Source: Streptomyces gossypii
GTDB taxonomy: Bacteria > Actinomycetota > Actinomycetes > Streptomycetales > Streptomycetaceae
Length of the DNA stretch: 64,000 nucleotides
Direction: 5' to 3'
Assembly: GCF_025165795.1 (NCBI RefSeq)
Contig: NZ_JAJAGO010000002.1
Span: 1 to 64,000 of the forward strand
The position numbers and the translations under genes are program-made. Position 1 is the first letter of the stretch, and every line of letters begins with the position of its first letter. The notes under the pieces were generated by a model. That model saw only the letters and a list, made by a program, of their open reading frames with translations. It searched no databases and was not told the DNA's origin. This document shows positions 27,868-36,892 of the stretch, piece after piece.

Positions 27868-28697
27868 CAGCGCACACCCCCCTTCGCACCGTCGGCGCCC
27901 TTGGCGGTGGCCTGGGCGACGGTCATCCGCTCGGCGACGGCGTCGGCGGTCGGCGCCCTCAGCTCGTCCACGAGACGGCCGTCGGCGAGGAAGATGACGC
28001 GGTCCGCGTACGAGGCGGCCACCGGATCGTGGGTGACCATGACGATGGTCTGGCCCGCGTCCCGCACCGTCTCGCGGAGCAGCCCGAGCACCTCGGCGGC
28101 GGTACGGGTGTCCAGCGCGCCGGTCGGCTCGTCCGCGAAGAGCACGGCGGGGCGGACGACCAGCGCCCGCGCGACGGCGACCCGCTGCTGCTGGCCGCCG
28201 GACAGCTCGGCGGGGCGGTGCCCGGCCCGCTCGGTGAGGCCGACCTGCGCGATGACCTCGGCGATCCGGTCCCTCTTCGCCCGCTTGCCCGCGAACTTCA
28301 GCGGCAGCGTGATGTTCTGCGCGGCGGTCAGCGCGGGCAGCAGGTTGAAGCTCTGGAAGATGAAGCCGATCCGCTCCCGGCGCAGCTTGGTCAGCGCCGT
28401 CTCACGCAGGGCGCCCAACTCCTGCCCCTCCAGCGTCACCGACCCGCTGGTGGGCCGGTCGAGTCCGGCCGCGCACTGGAGCAGCGTCGACTTGCCGGAG
28501 CCTGAGGGGCCCATCACGGCCGTGAAGCTGCCGGGGGCGAAGCCGATGGAGACCCCGTCGAGCGCGGCGACGGACGCGGCCCGGCCGCTCTTGCCGTAGA
28601 CCTTGCGGACGTCGTCCAGCCGTACCGTCCACCTGCCGTCCCCGGCCCGGTGCGCCAGGGGAAACCCCAAGTCGTCGTACGTATGCTGGCTGGTCAC
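27867..28697 (-). CDS. ABC transporter ATP-binding protein, LolD/MacB type
   Basis: 276 residues with Walker A GPSGSGKST, Q-loop FIFQSFNLLPAL, signature LSGGQQQRVAVARAL, Walker B VLFADEPTGALD and switch His in VTHDP. The C-terminal extra 35 residues (Ala/Asp/Lys rich) are unstructured. GTG start at 28697 is preceded by GGAGG with 6-nt spacing. Partner of the FtsX-type permease immediately downstream. Substrate unknown; no adjacent two-component system that would mark it as a bacitracin-type detoxifier. Confidence 0.95.
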   Translation of the reverse strand: MTSQHTYDDLGFPLAHRAGDGRWTVRLDDVRKVYGKSGRAASVAALDGVSIGFAPGSFTAVMGPSGSGKSTLLQCAAGLDRPTSGSVTLEGQELGALRETALTKLRRERIGFIFQSFNLLPALTAAQNITLPLKFAGKRAKRDRIAEVIAQVGLTERAGHRPAELSGGQQQRVAVARALVVRPAVLFADEPTGALDTRTAAEVLGLLRETVRDAGQTIVMVTHDPVAASYADRVIFLADGRLVDELRAPTADAVAERMTVAQATAKGADGAKGGVR

Positions 28698-29001
28698 GGC
28701 TGCCTCCGCGCTCTCGGCCCCGGTGTGTTCCGGTGCTCTGGGCTGTCCTCCATGACGCTATGGAGAACGGGGCGCCGGGCCCATGGCAGTACCCGGCCTC
28801 CTGAGGTGGCGCCAGCACCACCCCTGCTTACCCCAGGCACCCCCAGGAAACCGTCAACCGGCCGGTGGACGCCATGCCCGGCCCGCCGCATGCCGATGAT
28901 TTTCTCCGCGGTCCGGAGTCAGTACGGATGAGAACGATCAGCACACACAGATCAGCACACAGAGATCACGACACACAGATCACGACACACGGAGACCTCA
29001 G
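28698..29001. repeat. Divergent intergenic region with short direct repeats
   Basis: 304 bp between divergent genes. The segment 28938-28992 consists of four loose copies of GATCA(C/G)(C/G)ACACACA-type units just before the start at 29002, AT-richer than the rest. GGAG 8 nt before the ATG is the ribosome-binding site. Nothing else recognised. Confidence 0.5.
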
Positions 29002-29574
29002 ATGCGCAATCTGATCAGCACAGCCTTCGTCTCGCTGGACGGCGTCGTGGAGGCCCCGGGCGGCGAGCCGGGCTACCGGAACTCCGGCTGGACCTTCAAG
29101 GACGTCGAGTTCCTCCCGGAGGCGTACGAGATCAAGGGGAAGGAGCAGCAGGAGGCCACCGCGTTGATGATGGGCCGGGTCAGCTACGAGGCGTTCAGCC
29201 CCGTCTGGCCGGCCATGGAGGAGTTCACCGACTACAAGGCCATGCCGAAGTATGTCGTCTCCACCACCCTCGGCGAGGACGGTCTGGTCTCGAACTGGGG
29301 TGAGATCACACTCCTGCGCTCGCTCGACGAGGTCGCCGCGCTGAAGGAGACCGAAGGCGGCCCGATCATCGTCCACGGCAGTGCCGCGCTCAACCGGAGC
29401 CTCTCCGACGCCGGCCTGATAGACCGCTACCACCTGCTCGTCTTCCCGCTGCTGCTCGGCGCGGGCAAGCGGCTGTTCAGCGACACGGACAAGGACGCCC
29501 AGAAGCTGAAGCTGGTGGAGCACGAGGCTTACGCCAACGGCATGCAGAAGAACGTCTTCGACGTCGTCCGCTGA
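29002..29574 (+). CDS. Dihydrofolate reductase-like (RibD C-terminal fold) protein
   Basis: 190 residues of the DHFR/RibD-C superfamily: N-terminal STAFVSLDGVVEAPGG, ALMMGRVSYEAF, PKYVVSTTL, and the C-terminal PIIVHGSAALNRSLSDAGLIDRY with LLLGAGKRLF. Family knowledge: NADPH-binding proteins, usually of unknown substrate in Streptomyces and not true folate enzymes. A monocistronic unit. Confidence 0.92.
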   Translation: MRNLISTAFVSLDGVVEAPGGEPGYRNSGWTFKDVEFLPEAYEIKGKEQQEATALMMGRVSYEAFSPVWPAMEEFTDYKAMPKYVVSTTLGEDGLVSNWGEITLLRSLDEVAALKETEGGPIIVHGSAALNRSLSDAGLIDRYHLLVFPLLLGAGKRLFSDTDKDAQKLKLVEHEAYANGMQKNVFDVVR

Positions 29575-29587
29575 CGCGAAGCGACTC

Positions 29588-29614
29588 GCCGGGAGCACGT
29601 CGGACGCTCCCGGC
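29588..29614. terminator. Hairpin after the dihydrofolate reductase-like gene
   Basis: 9-bp stem GCCGGGAGC/GCTCCCGGC with a 9-nt loop, 14 nt after the stop codon. A CAGAACA pentamer-type low-complexity run follows at 29640-29670 before the convergent gene. Confidence 0.6.
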
Positions 29615-29677
29615 CGCCGCTCCGCGCCGCGCCGTGACGGAGCAGAGCAGAGCAGAACAGAACAGAACAGGACGGGA

Positions 29678-31279
29678 CTACTTGCCTGCCTGCAGCGCCG
29701 TCCAGGACGCGTTGCCCACGATGCCGTCGACGTCCAGCTTGCGACTGGTCTGGTAGTCGCGGACCGCCTGCTCCGTGTTCGGCCCGAAGGCGCCGTCGGC
29801 GTCGACGGTGCGGCCCAGCGCGGCCGTGAGCGCGCGTTGCAGCCGCTCCACGCCCGCACCGCTGTCACCGTTGCGCAGCACCGGCTTCGTACCGGCTGAG
29901 AGCAGCGCCGTCCAGGTCCTCTTCCCGACCGTGCCGTCGGCGGTCAGTCCCCGGGCGCGCTGGAAGGAGGTGACGGCGGCGGTGGTCTTGGGCCCGAAGT
30001 CGCCGTCCACGGTGCCCGCGTCGAAGCCTCCCTGGTTGAGGAGGTACTGCGCGGCGTTGACCTGCGCGCCCGAGGAACCCTCCCGGAGGGTGTCGTAGGA
30101 CGCGAAGCTCAGCTCGGGCGCGGTGTCGCTGGAGCCCCCGACGAGCTGCATGTAGTAATCCCAGTCCCAGTTCGAGCCCGGGTCGGTGTGGTCGTTGCCC
30201 GGCACCTCGCTGTGCCCGACGACATGGGCGCGGTCCTTGGGGATGCCGTACTCCTCGCACAGGTGGCTGGTCAGGGCCGCCGAGGAGCGGTACATCGCGT
30301 CGGTGAACCAGGAGGGGTTGTCGACGTAGCCCTCGTGTTCGATGCCCACCGAGTACGCGTTGCCGGAGCGTGCGTGCCAGGCGGTGTCGCGGTCCCGCAC
30401 CATCTGGGTGATGTCACCGTCCGAGGAACGTACGAGGTAGTGGGCGCTGACGTCCGAGGAGGGGTTCTGGAACCAGCTGATGCTCCCGGCGTACGACCCC
30501 TGGGTGACGTGGACGACCACCGCGCTGATCGGCGAGGAGCGGCCGGAGGAGTAGTTGGACGAGTCGGCCGGGACCCAGTGGGCGTCCGGGTAGTCGCTGC
30601 TCCGGGTCTTCGCTTCGGCGGGGCCGGATCCGTCCAGTGAGGGGACGTCGGCGTACTTGCCGCGCTCGGGGGCCAGGTCCGGTGCCTCGGCCGTGACCCG
30701 CTCGCCGCCGGGCACCCGGGTCTCGATCCCCTGGTCGAGCAGGCGGTAGACGGTGTCCGCGTAGAGCCGGGCGGTGGAGTCGTCGCGGGCGCCGCCGTAT
30801 GCGGCGACCGCGGGGTACCAGGCGGCCGGGTCTCGGCGCTCGGCGCGGTCCAGGCCGATGTCGTCGGCGTATGCGCGCAGTACGGCGGCTCCGCCGTGGA
30901 TGTTGGCGGCCGTGTCCTGCTTCAGCTCCGCCGCCCCTTCGCCGGTCAGCTCCTCGGCCCGTTCCAGGGTGTGGTGGTGGGGGTTGCTGACCAGGTGCAT
31001 CACGCCGTAGCCGTTGGCGTGACTGGGTTTGCCGCCGTGGCTGTCGAGGCGCGTCTCCCCGTAGCCGACGGCGACCAGCAGGTCGCGGGGGACCTGGTAC
31101 TCCTCGGCGGCCTGGGAGAACGCCCGGTTCACCGGTGCGGACGGGCCGGGGCCGGCGGGTCCGGCCGGTCCTGCGGGCGCGGCGCCGGCCGGCTGGACCG
31201 TGGCGAGCAGGGCCGCGACGGCTACACCGCCGAGGGCGGTGCTCCGCAGCCGCCGCCAGAGTGCTGGTCGTCTGGACAA
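29678..31279 (-). CDS. Exported N-acetylmuramoyl-L-alanine amidase with two peptidoglycan-binding domains
   Basis: 533 residues. Signal peptide (RRLRSTALGGVAVAALLATV, cleavage after AGA), a lysozyme/transglycosylase-like segment (FSQAAEEYQVPRDLLVAVGY with Glu in GETRLD), then an Amidase_2 domain: VVVHVTQGSYAG, VSAHYLV, GIEHEGY and HVVGHSEVPGNDHTDPG with the zinc-binding His residues. Two PG_binding_1 repeats end the protein (REGSSGAQVNAAQYLLNQGG...; RNGDSGAGVERLQRAL...). TTG start at 31279 with AGGAGG 5 nt before. Acts in the cell wall, cutting between muramic acid and L-Ala. Divergent from metG. Confidence 0.94.
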   Translation of the reverse strand: MSRRPALWRRLRSTALGGVAVAALLATVQPAGAAPAGPAGPAGPGPSAPVNRAFSQAAEEYQVPRDLLVAVGYGETRLDSHGGKPSHANGYGVMHLVSNPHHHTLERAEELTGEGAAELKQDTAANIHGGAAVLRAYADDIGLDRAERRDPAAWYPAVAAYGGARDDSTARLYADTVYRLLDQGIETRVPGGERVTAEAPDLAPERGKYADVPSLDGSGPAEAKTRSSDYPDAHWVPADSSNYSSGRSSPISAVVVHVTQGSYAGSISWFQNPSSDVSAHYLVRSSDGDITQMVRDRDTAWHARSGNAYSVGIEHEGYVDNPSWFTDAMYRSSAALTSHLCEEYGIPKDRAHVVGHSEVPGNDHTDPGSNWDWDYYMQLVGGSSDTAPELSFASYDTLREGSSGAQVNAAQYLLNQGGFDAGTVDGDFGPKTTAAVTSFQRARGLTADGTVGKRTWTALLSAGTKPVLRNGDSGAGVERLQRALTAALGRTVDADGAFGPNTEQAVRDYQTSRKLDVDGIVGNASWTALQAGK

Positions 31280-31517
31280 GGTGACCTCCTGTGGGGAGCC
31301 TCAGCCGATGCAGGCATGAGCGTGAACATGATGCGGGCATGACAAGATCACTCGTACACAGCAAGGAACCAGCAAGGAGGTGCCCCCACTGTGTAATGAG
31401 AATGGTGGTGCGCGCTACGCGCGTCAACCAGGCGGCACGGGCTGCTCCGGGTGGTTTTGTGATCACGGAGTGTCAGGGGGGCGAGCCGGGCCCGTGCCGA
31501 CCGTTAGGATTTCGGCC

Positions 31518-33185
31518 ATGGCGGCCACTGGAACTGAGCAGACGGAACAGGCGGAGCAGACTGAGCGTGCGGAGCAGGCGGAGGGCCGGGCGTACTACGT
31601 CTCGACCCCCATCTACTACGTGAACGACGCTCCCCACCTGGGCCACGCCTATACGACCGTCGCGGGCGACGTGCTCACACGCTGGCACCGCCAGCGTGGC
31701 GAGAAGGTGTGGTACCTCACCGGCACCGACGAGCACGGGCAGAAGATCATGCGCACCGCCGAGGCCAACGGGGTCACCCCGCAGGCGTGGTGCGACCGGC
31801 TCGTCGAGGAGGCGTGGAAGCCCCTCTGGGAGCACCTGGACATCGCGAACGACGACTTCATCCGCACGACCGAGGCACGGCACACCGCCCGCGTGCAGGA
31901 GTTCGTCCAGGACCTCTACGACAAGGGCGAGATCTACCAGGGCGGTTACGAGGGTCCGTACTGCGTGGGCTGCGAGGAGTACAAGACCTCCGGCGAACTG
32001 CTGCCCGGCGAAGGCGAGTTCGAGGGCCAGCTGCTCTGCCCGATCCACAAGAAGCCGGTGGAGATGCTCAAGGAGGAGAACTACTTCTTCAAGCTCTCCG
32101 AGTACGGCGCCAGGCTGCTGGAGCACTACGAGCGCAACCCCGGTTTCATCCAGCCCGAGTCCGCGCGCAACGAGGTGATGAGCTTCGTACGGCAGGGCCT
32201 CGAGGACCTCTCCATCTCCCGGTCGACCTTCGACTGGGGCGTGAAGGTCCCCTGGGACGACAAGCACGTCATCTACGTCTGGATCGACGCGCTGCTCAAC
32301 TACGCGACCGCCGTGGGCTACGGCGCCGACCAGAAGAAGTTCGCGGAGACCTGGCCCGCCGACGTCCACCTGGTCGGCAAGGACATCCTCCGCTTCCACG
32401 CGGTGATCTGGCCCGCGATGCTGATGGCGAACGGGCTGCCGCTGCCCGGGAAGATCGCCGCCAACGGCTGGCTGATGGTCGGCGGCGAGAAGATGTCGAA
32501 ATCCAACCTGACCGGTATCTCCCCGCAGCAGCTCACCGAGCACTTCGGCGTCGACGCGTACCGCTGGTACTTCCTGCGCGCCATCGCCTTCGGCCAGGAC
32601 GGCTCCTTCTCCTGGGAGGACTTCACCGCCCGCTACACCAGCGAACTGGCAAACGACTTCGGCAACCTCGCCTCCCGGGTCGCCGCGATGGTCGGCAAGT
32701 ACTTCGACGGCAAGCTGCCCGCCGCCGGCTCCGGCACGGCGGGTGAGGCGGGTGCCGCCGAACAGGCCGTCGCGGACGGCCTGACGCGGGCGGTCGCGGA
32801 GGCCGACCGGCGGATCGGCGAGGAGCTGGACTTCGCCGGAGGCATCGCGGCGGTCTTCGACTTCATCAAGCAGGTGAACGGCTATCTGACCGAGCAGGCG
32901 CCCTGGAAGGTCGCCAAGGACACCTCCGAGGAGGCGCAGACCCGGCTCGCGGCGATCCTCTACACCGCCGCCGAATCGCTCCGCGCCTGCGCGGTGCTGC
33001 TCAATCCCGTCATGCCGGAAACCTCCGGCAAGCTGTGGGCCTCGCTGGGCGCGGAGCCCGCCCTCGGCGCGCTCGCCGACCAGCGCGTCCAGGACACGGG
33101 CCGCTGGGGCCAGCTCCCGGCGGGCGTCACGGTCACCAAGGGCGCGGTCCTCTTCCCCCGCCTGGAGGAGCCGAAGACCAGCTGA
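31518..33185 (+). CDS. metG: Methionyl-tRNA synthetase
   Basis: 555 residues. Class I motifs: PHLGHAYTT (HIGH box, about residue 40) and GGEKMSKSN (KMSKS, about residue 324). The connective peptide has one zinc knuckle-like CVGCEEY...LLCPIHKK. The anticodon-binding domain contains the Trp in EQAPWKVAKD. No C-terminal tRNA-binding EMAP domain. ATG 31518 was chosen because the catalytic domain begins about 24 residues later and AGGAT lies upstream; the Glu/Gln-rich first 20 residues are an actinobacterial extension. The 238-bp gap to the divergent amidase gene should hold both promoters; I see no T-box. Confidence 0.97.
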   Translation: MAATGTEQTEQAEQTERAEQAEGRAYYVSTPIYYVNDAPHLGHAYTTVAGDVLTRWHRQRGEKVWYLTGTDEHGQKIMRTAEANGVTPQAWCDRLVEEAWKPLWEHLDIANDDFIRTTEARHTARVQEFVQDLYDKGEIYQGGYEGPYCVGCEEYKTSGELLPGEGEFEGQLLCPIHKKPVEMLKEENYFFKLSEYGARLLEHYERNPGFIQPESARNEVMSFVRQGLEDLSISRSTFDWGVKVPWDDKHVIYVWIDALLNYATAVGYGADQKKFAETWPADVHLVGKDILRFHAVIWPAMLMANGLPLPGKIAANGWLMVGGEKMSKSNLTGISPQQLTEHFGVDAYRWYFLRAIAFGQDGSFSWEDFTARYTSELANDFGNLASRVAAMVGKYFDGKLPAAGSGTAGEAGAAEQAVADGLTRAVAEADRRIGEELDFAGGIAAVFDFIKQVNGYLTEQAPWKVAKDTSEEAQTRLAAILYTAAESLRACAVLLNPVMPETSGKLWASLGAEPALGALADQRVQDTGRWGQLPAGVTVTKGAVLFPRLEEPKTS

Positions 33186-33207
33186 CCGGAGACCTGGTGA
33201 AGACAGT

Positions 33208-33239
33208 GTTGCCCGGGACGCTGAAGCGTTCCGGGCAAC
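33208..33239 (+). terminator. Terminator of metG
   Basis: 14-bp stem (33208-33221 with 33226-33239, one G-U pair) and a TGAA tetraloop, 22 nt after the metG stop codon; also serves the convergent MerR-type gene. Confidence 0.9.
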
Positions 33240-33290
33240 GTGCGTGAGCGGCAGCGACGAAGCTGCCGGGAAAGCCGCAGGTCCGCCGTC

Positions 33291-33629
33291 TCAGGATGCG
33301 GCCGTCGGGTTCGCCGATCCGGCGGCGCGGCGGTGTTCGGCGTTGATGCGCTGTGCTTCTTCGAGCTGGTCCTCGAGGATGACGATGCGGCAGGCGGCCT
33401 CGATGGGGGTGCCCTGGTCGACGAGTTCCCGGGCGCGGGCCGCGATGCGCAGCTGGTAGCGGGAGAAGCGGCGATGGCCGCCCTCGGAGCGCAGCGGGGT
33501 GATCAGGCGGGCTTCGCCGATAGCGCGGAGGAAGCCCTGGGTGGTGCCGAGCATCTCGGCGGCGCGGCCCATCGTGTAGGCGGGGTAGTCGTCGTCATCG
33601 AGACGTCCGAACGAGTCGTCTGCTGTCAT
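33291..33629 (-). CDS. Small MerR-type helix-turn-helix regulator
   Basis: 112 residues. MerR-like winged HTH: YTMGRAAEMLGTTQGFLRAI then EARLITPLRSEGGHRRFSRY, followed by a helix (ARARELVDQGTPIEAACRIV) and a short charged helix that would form the antiparallel coiled coil. No metal-binding Cys, so probably not a metal sensor. ATG 33629 is preceded by AGAGGTG. The gene sits next to an unusual ~790-bp non-coding stretch full of ACTGC words (33630-34422), from which it is presumably transcribed. Confidence 0.88.
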   Translation of the reverse strand: MTADDSFGRLDDDDYPAYTMGRAAEMLGTTQGFLRAIGEARLITPLRSEGGHRRFSRYQLRIAARARELVDQGTPIEAACRIVILEDQLEEAQRINAEHRRAAGSANPTAAS

Positions 33630-34422
33630 TGCACCTCTCTGTGGAACGCGTTGAGGGGCCCTGATGCCATTTGGCACCAGGGCCCCGAAGGAACTGCTAC
33701 ACCATCTGCCGACCCTGGTACTGCGTCGGCCTTCTGTTTCCGCAGACCCGACCAAGATGCTGTCGGGGGTACGGGGATCGCGGTTGCTTGACCGGAGACC
33801 ACCTCACTATCGATGTCCTGCGGTACCCGGGCTCAGTGATTCCGCCCGGGCGATCCTGATGGCGCTCAACTCCTCCGTTCTTCCCTCTTGATCAACTACT
33901 TACCAACGGGGGACTGCGTACTGCTGGTACTACTGATACTGCGAACTGCAGGTGGCCTGTGACAGCGCCACTCTTCGGCAGCCAGCCCCGTCGCCCATCG
34001 TGCGTCTGCTCTGGCTTGGAACCCCACTGCCGAACTTCCCGGTGCGCGCGTCCGCAGCCGACGCCTTCACCGAGGTGCTGCTCACTGACTTTGCTGCTGG
34101 TACTGAGAACTGCACTTGCGGGTACTGCCACCTGCGGTACTGCTCTTGGCGGCCCCTGATCACTGCGGGCCACCCAGTGCGGTCGCCAGTCCCGTCGCCT
34201 TCCTGCAACAAGCATGGCTTCGGTACTCCACCACCGCACCGTCCTGCGCACTGCAACTGCGTGTACTGCTGCCCGGCAGTTCGTCTCTGCCGGGCCTTGC
34301 TGATCTCGGCTACAAGAGAAACCATACCCACACCACCGCCCGATGTCTACTCCCGCCGTCATAGCTTTCCGCGTGTCCGACGGTGGGGTAATCGGACCCT
34401 GGCGGGTTAAGCGTCCCGCCGC
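33630..34422. other. Long non-coding stretch with ACTGC-word enrichment
   Basis: 793 bp without a convincing gene. The pentamer ACTGC occurs 14 times on the plus strand between about 33692 and 34275 (often as GTACTGC or GAACTGC) and only about once on the minus strand. The stretch is less GC-rich than its surroundings. It lies upstream of the MerR-type gene and downstream of the ABC-F gene, both on the minus strand, so it contains at least the MerR gene's promoter. A structured transcript is possible but no known RNA family is recognised. Confidence 0.55.
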
Positions 34423-36117
34423 TCAGCGCGGCTCCGGGACCGTCGCGAACAGTTCGCACGCCTCGTCCGGCGTCAGTTCGCGCAGCTCCTCCGCGACGAG
34501 CACCCACCGCGTGATGCCGACCGACTCCAGGAACGCCAGGTCGTGACCGGCGATCAGGAGCGCACCCTCGTACGACCGGAGCGCGCTCGTCAGCTGCCGC
34601 ACGCTCGCCAGGTCGAGGTTGTTCGTCGGCTCGTCCAGCAGCAGCAGTTGCGGGGCCGGTGCGGCCAGCATCATCGCCGCGAGGGCGGCACGGAAGCGTT
34701 CCCCGCCGGAGAGCGTGCCCGCCCGCTGTTCCGCCCGCGCCCCCTTGAAGAGGAAGCGCGCCAGCTGGGCGCGGATGTGCTGCTCGGTGACCCCGGGGGC
34801 CAGCCGGGCGACGTTCGCCGCGACGCTCAGCTCCTCGTCCAGCACGTCGAGCCGCTGCGGCAGGAACCGCAGCGGCACATGGGCCTCGGCCGTGCCGGAC
34901 AGCGGCGCCAGCTCCCCGGTGAGGGTGCGCAGCAGCGTGGTCTTGCCCGCGCCGTTGCGCCCGACGAGGGCGATCCGCTCGGGCCCCCGCACCTGGAGAT
35001 CAGCTCCGCTCTCGCCCCCGCGCAGCGTGCCGAAGCGGGGCCGCACGTCGTGCAGGCTGAGGACTGTGCGGCCCGCGGGCACCGCCGTGCCGGGCAGGCT
35101 CACACGGATCTCCGCGTCGTCACGGATGGCGTCCGCCGCCTCCTCGCGGCGTTCGCGCGCCTCGCTGAGCCGGTCCTCGTGCAGGTTGCGGAGCTTGTCC
35201 CCCGACACCTGCGCCGCACGCTTGCGCTCACCCGCGACGATCCTGGGCGCCCGGCGCTGCGCGTCCAGCTTCTTGCTCTGCCGCTGGCGGCGCGCCACCT
35301 TCGTCCGGGTCTCCTCCAGCTCGCGCTTCTGCCGACGCACGTCCGCCTCGGCGGCCCGCAGCGTCCGCCCGGCCGCCTCCTGCTCGGTGGCCAGCGCCTC
35401 CTGGTAGGCGGACCAGCCGCCTCCGTACCAGCTCACCGAGCCGGAGCGCAGTTCGGCGATGCGGTCCACGCGCTCCAGCAGTTCACGGTCGTGGCTGACC
35501 ACGACCAGGACGCCGGAGCGCCAGGAGTCCACGGCCTCGTAGAGCCTGCGGCGCGCGAACACGTCAAGATTGTTCGTCGGTTCGTCCAGCAGGAGGACGT
35601 CCGGACGTTCCAGCAGCAGCGCGGCCAGGCGGAGCAGTACGGTCTCGCCGCCGGACATCCGGCCCACCGTGCGGTCCAGTCCGAGCTCGCCGAGCCCGAG
35701 CGAGCCCAGAGTCGCCAGGGCCCGTTCCTCGACGTCCCAGTCGTCGCCGACCGTCTCGAAGTGCTCCTCGCGCACGTCCCCGGCCTCGATGGCGCGCAGC
35801 GCGCAGCGCCGCCCGGCGATGCCGAGCGCCTCGTCGACGCGCAGGTCCGTATCCAGGGTGAGGTTCTGCGGCAGATAGGCGAGGCTGCCGCCGACGGTCA
35901 CCGAGCCCCGGGCGGGGCGCAGCCGTCCGGCCAGCAGCCGCAGCAGTGTGGACTTCCCGGTGCCGTTGGCGCCGACGAGACCGGTCCGGCCGCGCCCGAC
36001 GCTGAGCGACAGTCCGTCGAAGACGGCCGTGCCGTCCGGCCACCGGAAGGCCAGGGCGGAGGCGGTGAGCGAAGCGCCGGGTGTGGTCGCTGCCGTGGGC
36101 GGGATGGGTGTCGCCAT
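34423..36117 (-). CDS. ABC-F family ATPase
   Basis: 564 residues, two ABC cassettes and no membrane segments. First: Walker A GLVGANGTGKST, signature RMSGGETVLLRLAAL, Walker B VLLLDEPTNNLD. A charged linker (QEAAGRTLRAAEADVRRQKR and on) corresponds to the P-site interaction motif region. Second: ALVGRNGAGKTT, TLSGGERFRAALA, LLLLDEPTNNLD. Family knowledge: ABC-F proteins bind the ribosome; a subset protects it from antibiotics. The ATG at 36117 has only a weak GAGAA before it. A 331-nt leader separates it from the deaminase gene and could carry translational attenuation. Confidence 0.94.
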   Translation of the reverse strand: MATPIPPTAATTPGASLTASALAFRWPDGTAVFDGLSLSVGRGRTGLVGANGTGKSTLLRLLAGRLRPARGSVTVGGSLAYLPQNLTLDTDLRVDEALGIAGRRCALRAIEAGDVREEHFETVGDDWDVEERALATLGSLGLGELGLDRTVGRMSGGETVLLRLAALLLERPDVLLLDEPTNNLDVFARRRLYEAVDSWRSGVLVVVSHDRELLERVDRIAELRSGSVSWYGGGWSAYQEALATEQEAAGRTLRAAEADVRRQKRELEETRTKVARRQRQSKKLDAQRRAPRIVAGERKRAAQVSGDKLRNLHEDRLSEARERREEAADAIRDDAEIRVSLPGTAVPAGRTVLSLHDVRPRFGTLRGGESGADLQVRGPERIALVGRNGAGKTTLLRTLTGELAPLSGTAEAHVPLRFLPQRLDVLDEELSVAANVARLAPGVTEQHIRAQLARFLFKGARAEQRAGTLSGGERFRAALAAMMLAAPAPQLLLLDEPTNNLDLASVRQLTSALRSYEGALLIAGHDLAFLESVGITRWVLVAEELRELTPDEACELFATVPEPR

Positions 36118-36448
36118 GGGGTTCTCGCAGTTCTCGCAGCCGCAAACGCGGTGGACGGGGGGCTTCGTCTGCGAGCACCACGCGGCGAGGAACCGGACCG
36201 GAAGACCGGAGGACGGCTCAGTGCACCGAGGTCGCATCCACGCGAGGTCACGGGCGCCGGAGAGGGCGCTACGGCGTGACGGGCGTACGGCAGCGAGTAG
36301 CTGGAGCGTACGGCGCGGTGATCGCGAACCTCAGATGCGCAACGTCCACCTCAATCGGAGACAACAGAGCCACCCTCACGGTAGCGACCGAACCGCCGGG
36401 TCCGCAACGCCGTTCCCCCCACTGGCGGCACGGCCGTCGGCCGGACCG
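36118..36448 (-). promoter_or_regulatory. Long leader upstream of the ABC-F gene
   Basis: 331 bp with no real gene. On the minus strand a short frame begins with GTGGACGTTGCGCATCTG (about 36345) behind GATTGAG and runs 26 codons to TAG; it may be a leader peptide. The last 60 bases contain the direct repeat GCGAGAAC. Position fits a drug-responsive leader as seen for other resistance ABC-F genes, but this is inference. Confidence 0.35.
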
Positions 36449-36892
36449 TCAGCGGTAGTAGCCCTCCACCACGGCCCGTACCTCGTCGAGCAGCGCGGGA
36501 CCGTCCTGCGGTACGGGAGGCTGGCCGCTGTCCGGCCGGATGTCCAGAAGCTGCTCGTTGGAGAGGGCGAACACCACCCGCCGCAGCCCGGCCCGCTGGA
36601 TGGCCGCCTCGCACATCCCGCACGGCTGGCAGCTGGTGTACATCGTGGTTTCCGCCGCCGCGGCCGCGTCCAGCTCCCTCGCGGCCCATCGCGCCAGCTT
36701 CAGCTCCGGGTGCGCGGTGATGTCCCTGTCGGTGAGAGTCGTGTTGTACTCCTCGGCCAGGACCGTCCCGTCCGGCCCCGACAGCAGCGATCCGAATGGC
36801 GGGTTGCCTACCGCCCGCCCCTCGGCAGCGAGCTCGATGGCCCGCCGGAGGAGGGTGTGATCCTGGTTGCGGTCGTCGTCGGATGTGCTCAT
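36449..36892 (-). CDS. Nucleoside deaminase (CMP/dCMP deaminase zinc fold)
   Basis: 147 residues. Zinc site: His and catalytic Glu in TAHPELKLARWA, and the two Cys in TSCQPCGMCEAA. Together with NPPFGSLLSGPDG this is the GuaD/TadA-like group of free-base or nucleoside deaminases. Starts at ATG 36892, overlapping the stop of the luciferase-like gene as ATGA. The exact substrate (guanine, cytosine or other) cannot be decided. Confidence 0.92.
   Translation of the reverse strand: MSTSDDDRNQDHTLLRRAIELAAEGRAVGNPPFGSLLSGPDGTVLAEEYNTTLTDRDITAHPELKLARWAARELDAAAAAETTMYTSCQPCGMCEAAIQRAGLRRVVFALSNEQLLDIRPDSGQPPVPQDGPALLDEVRAVVEGYYR

Noticed and set aside
25807..28599. A 930-codon plus-strand open frame
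   Set aside because: Antisense to the FtsX permease and ATPase genes, which have clear motifs; the plus-strand product is His/Arg/Gly-rich with no domain.
28938..28992. Attachment site or insertion-sequence end suggested by short direct repeats
   Set aside because: Repeats are imperfect, short and next to a ribosome-binding site; no integrase, transposase or tRNA gene is nearby.
31280..31517. T-box or other riboswitch before metG
   Set aside because: No T-box sequence or specifier stem could be found; only a plain divergent promoter region.
33952..34410. A Cys-rich 152-codon frame (many Tyr-Cys pairs) in the ACTGC island
   Set aside because: The Tyr-Cys pairs come from the repeated TACTGC word; no ribosome-binding site, and the words continue outside this frame.
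33630..34422. Possible CRISPR array from the repeated words
   Set aside because: Words are only 5-8 bases with irregular spacing, no repeat of 20 or more bases and no cas genes.
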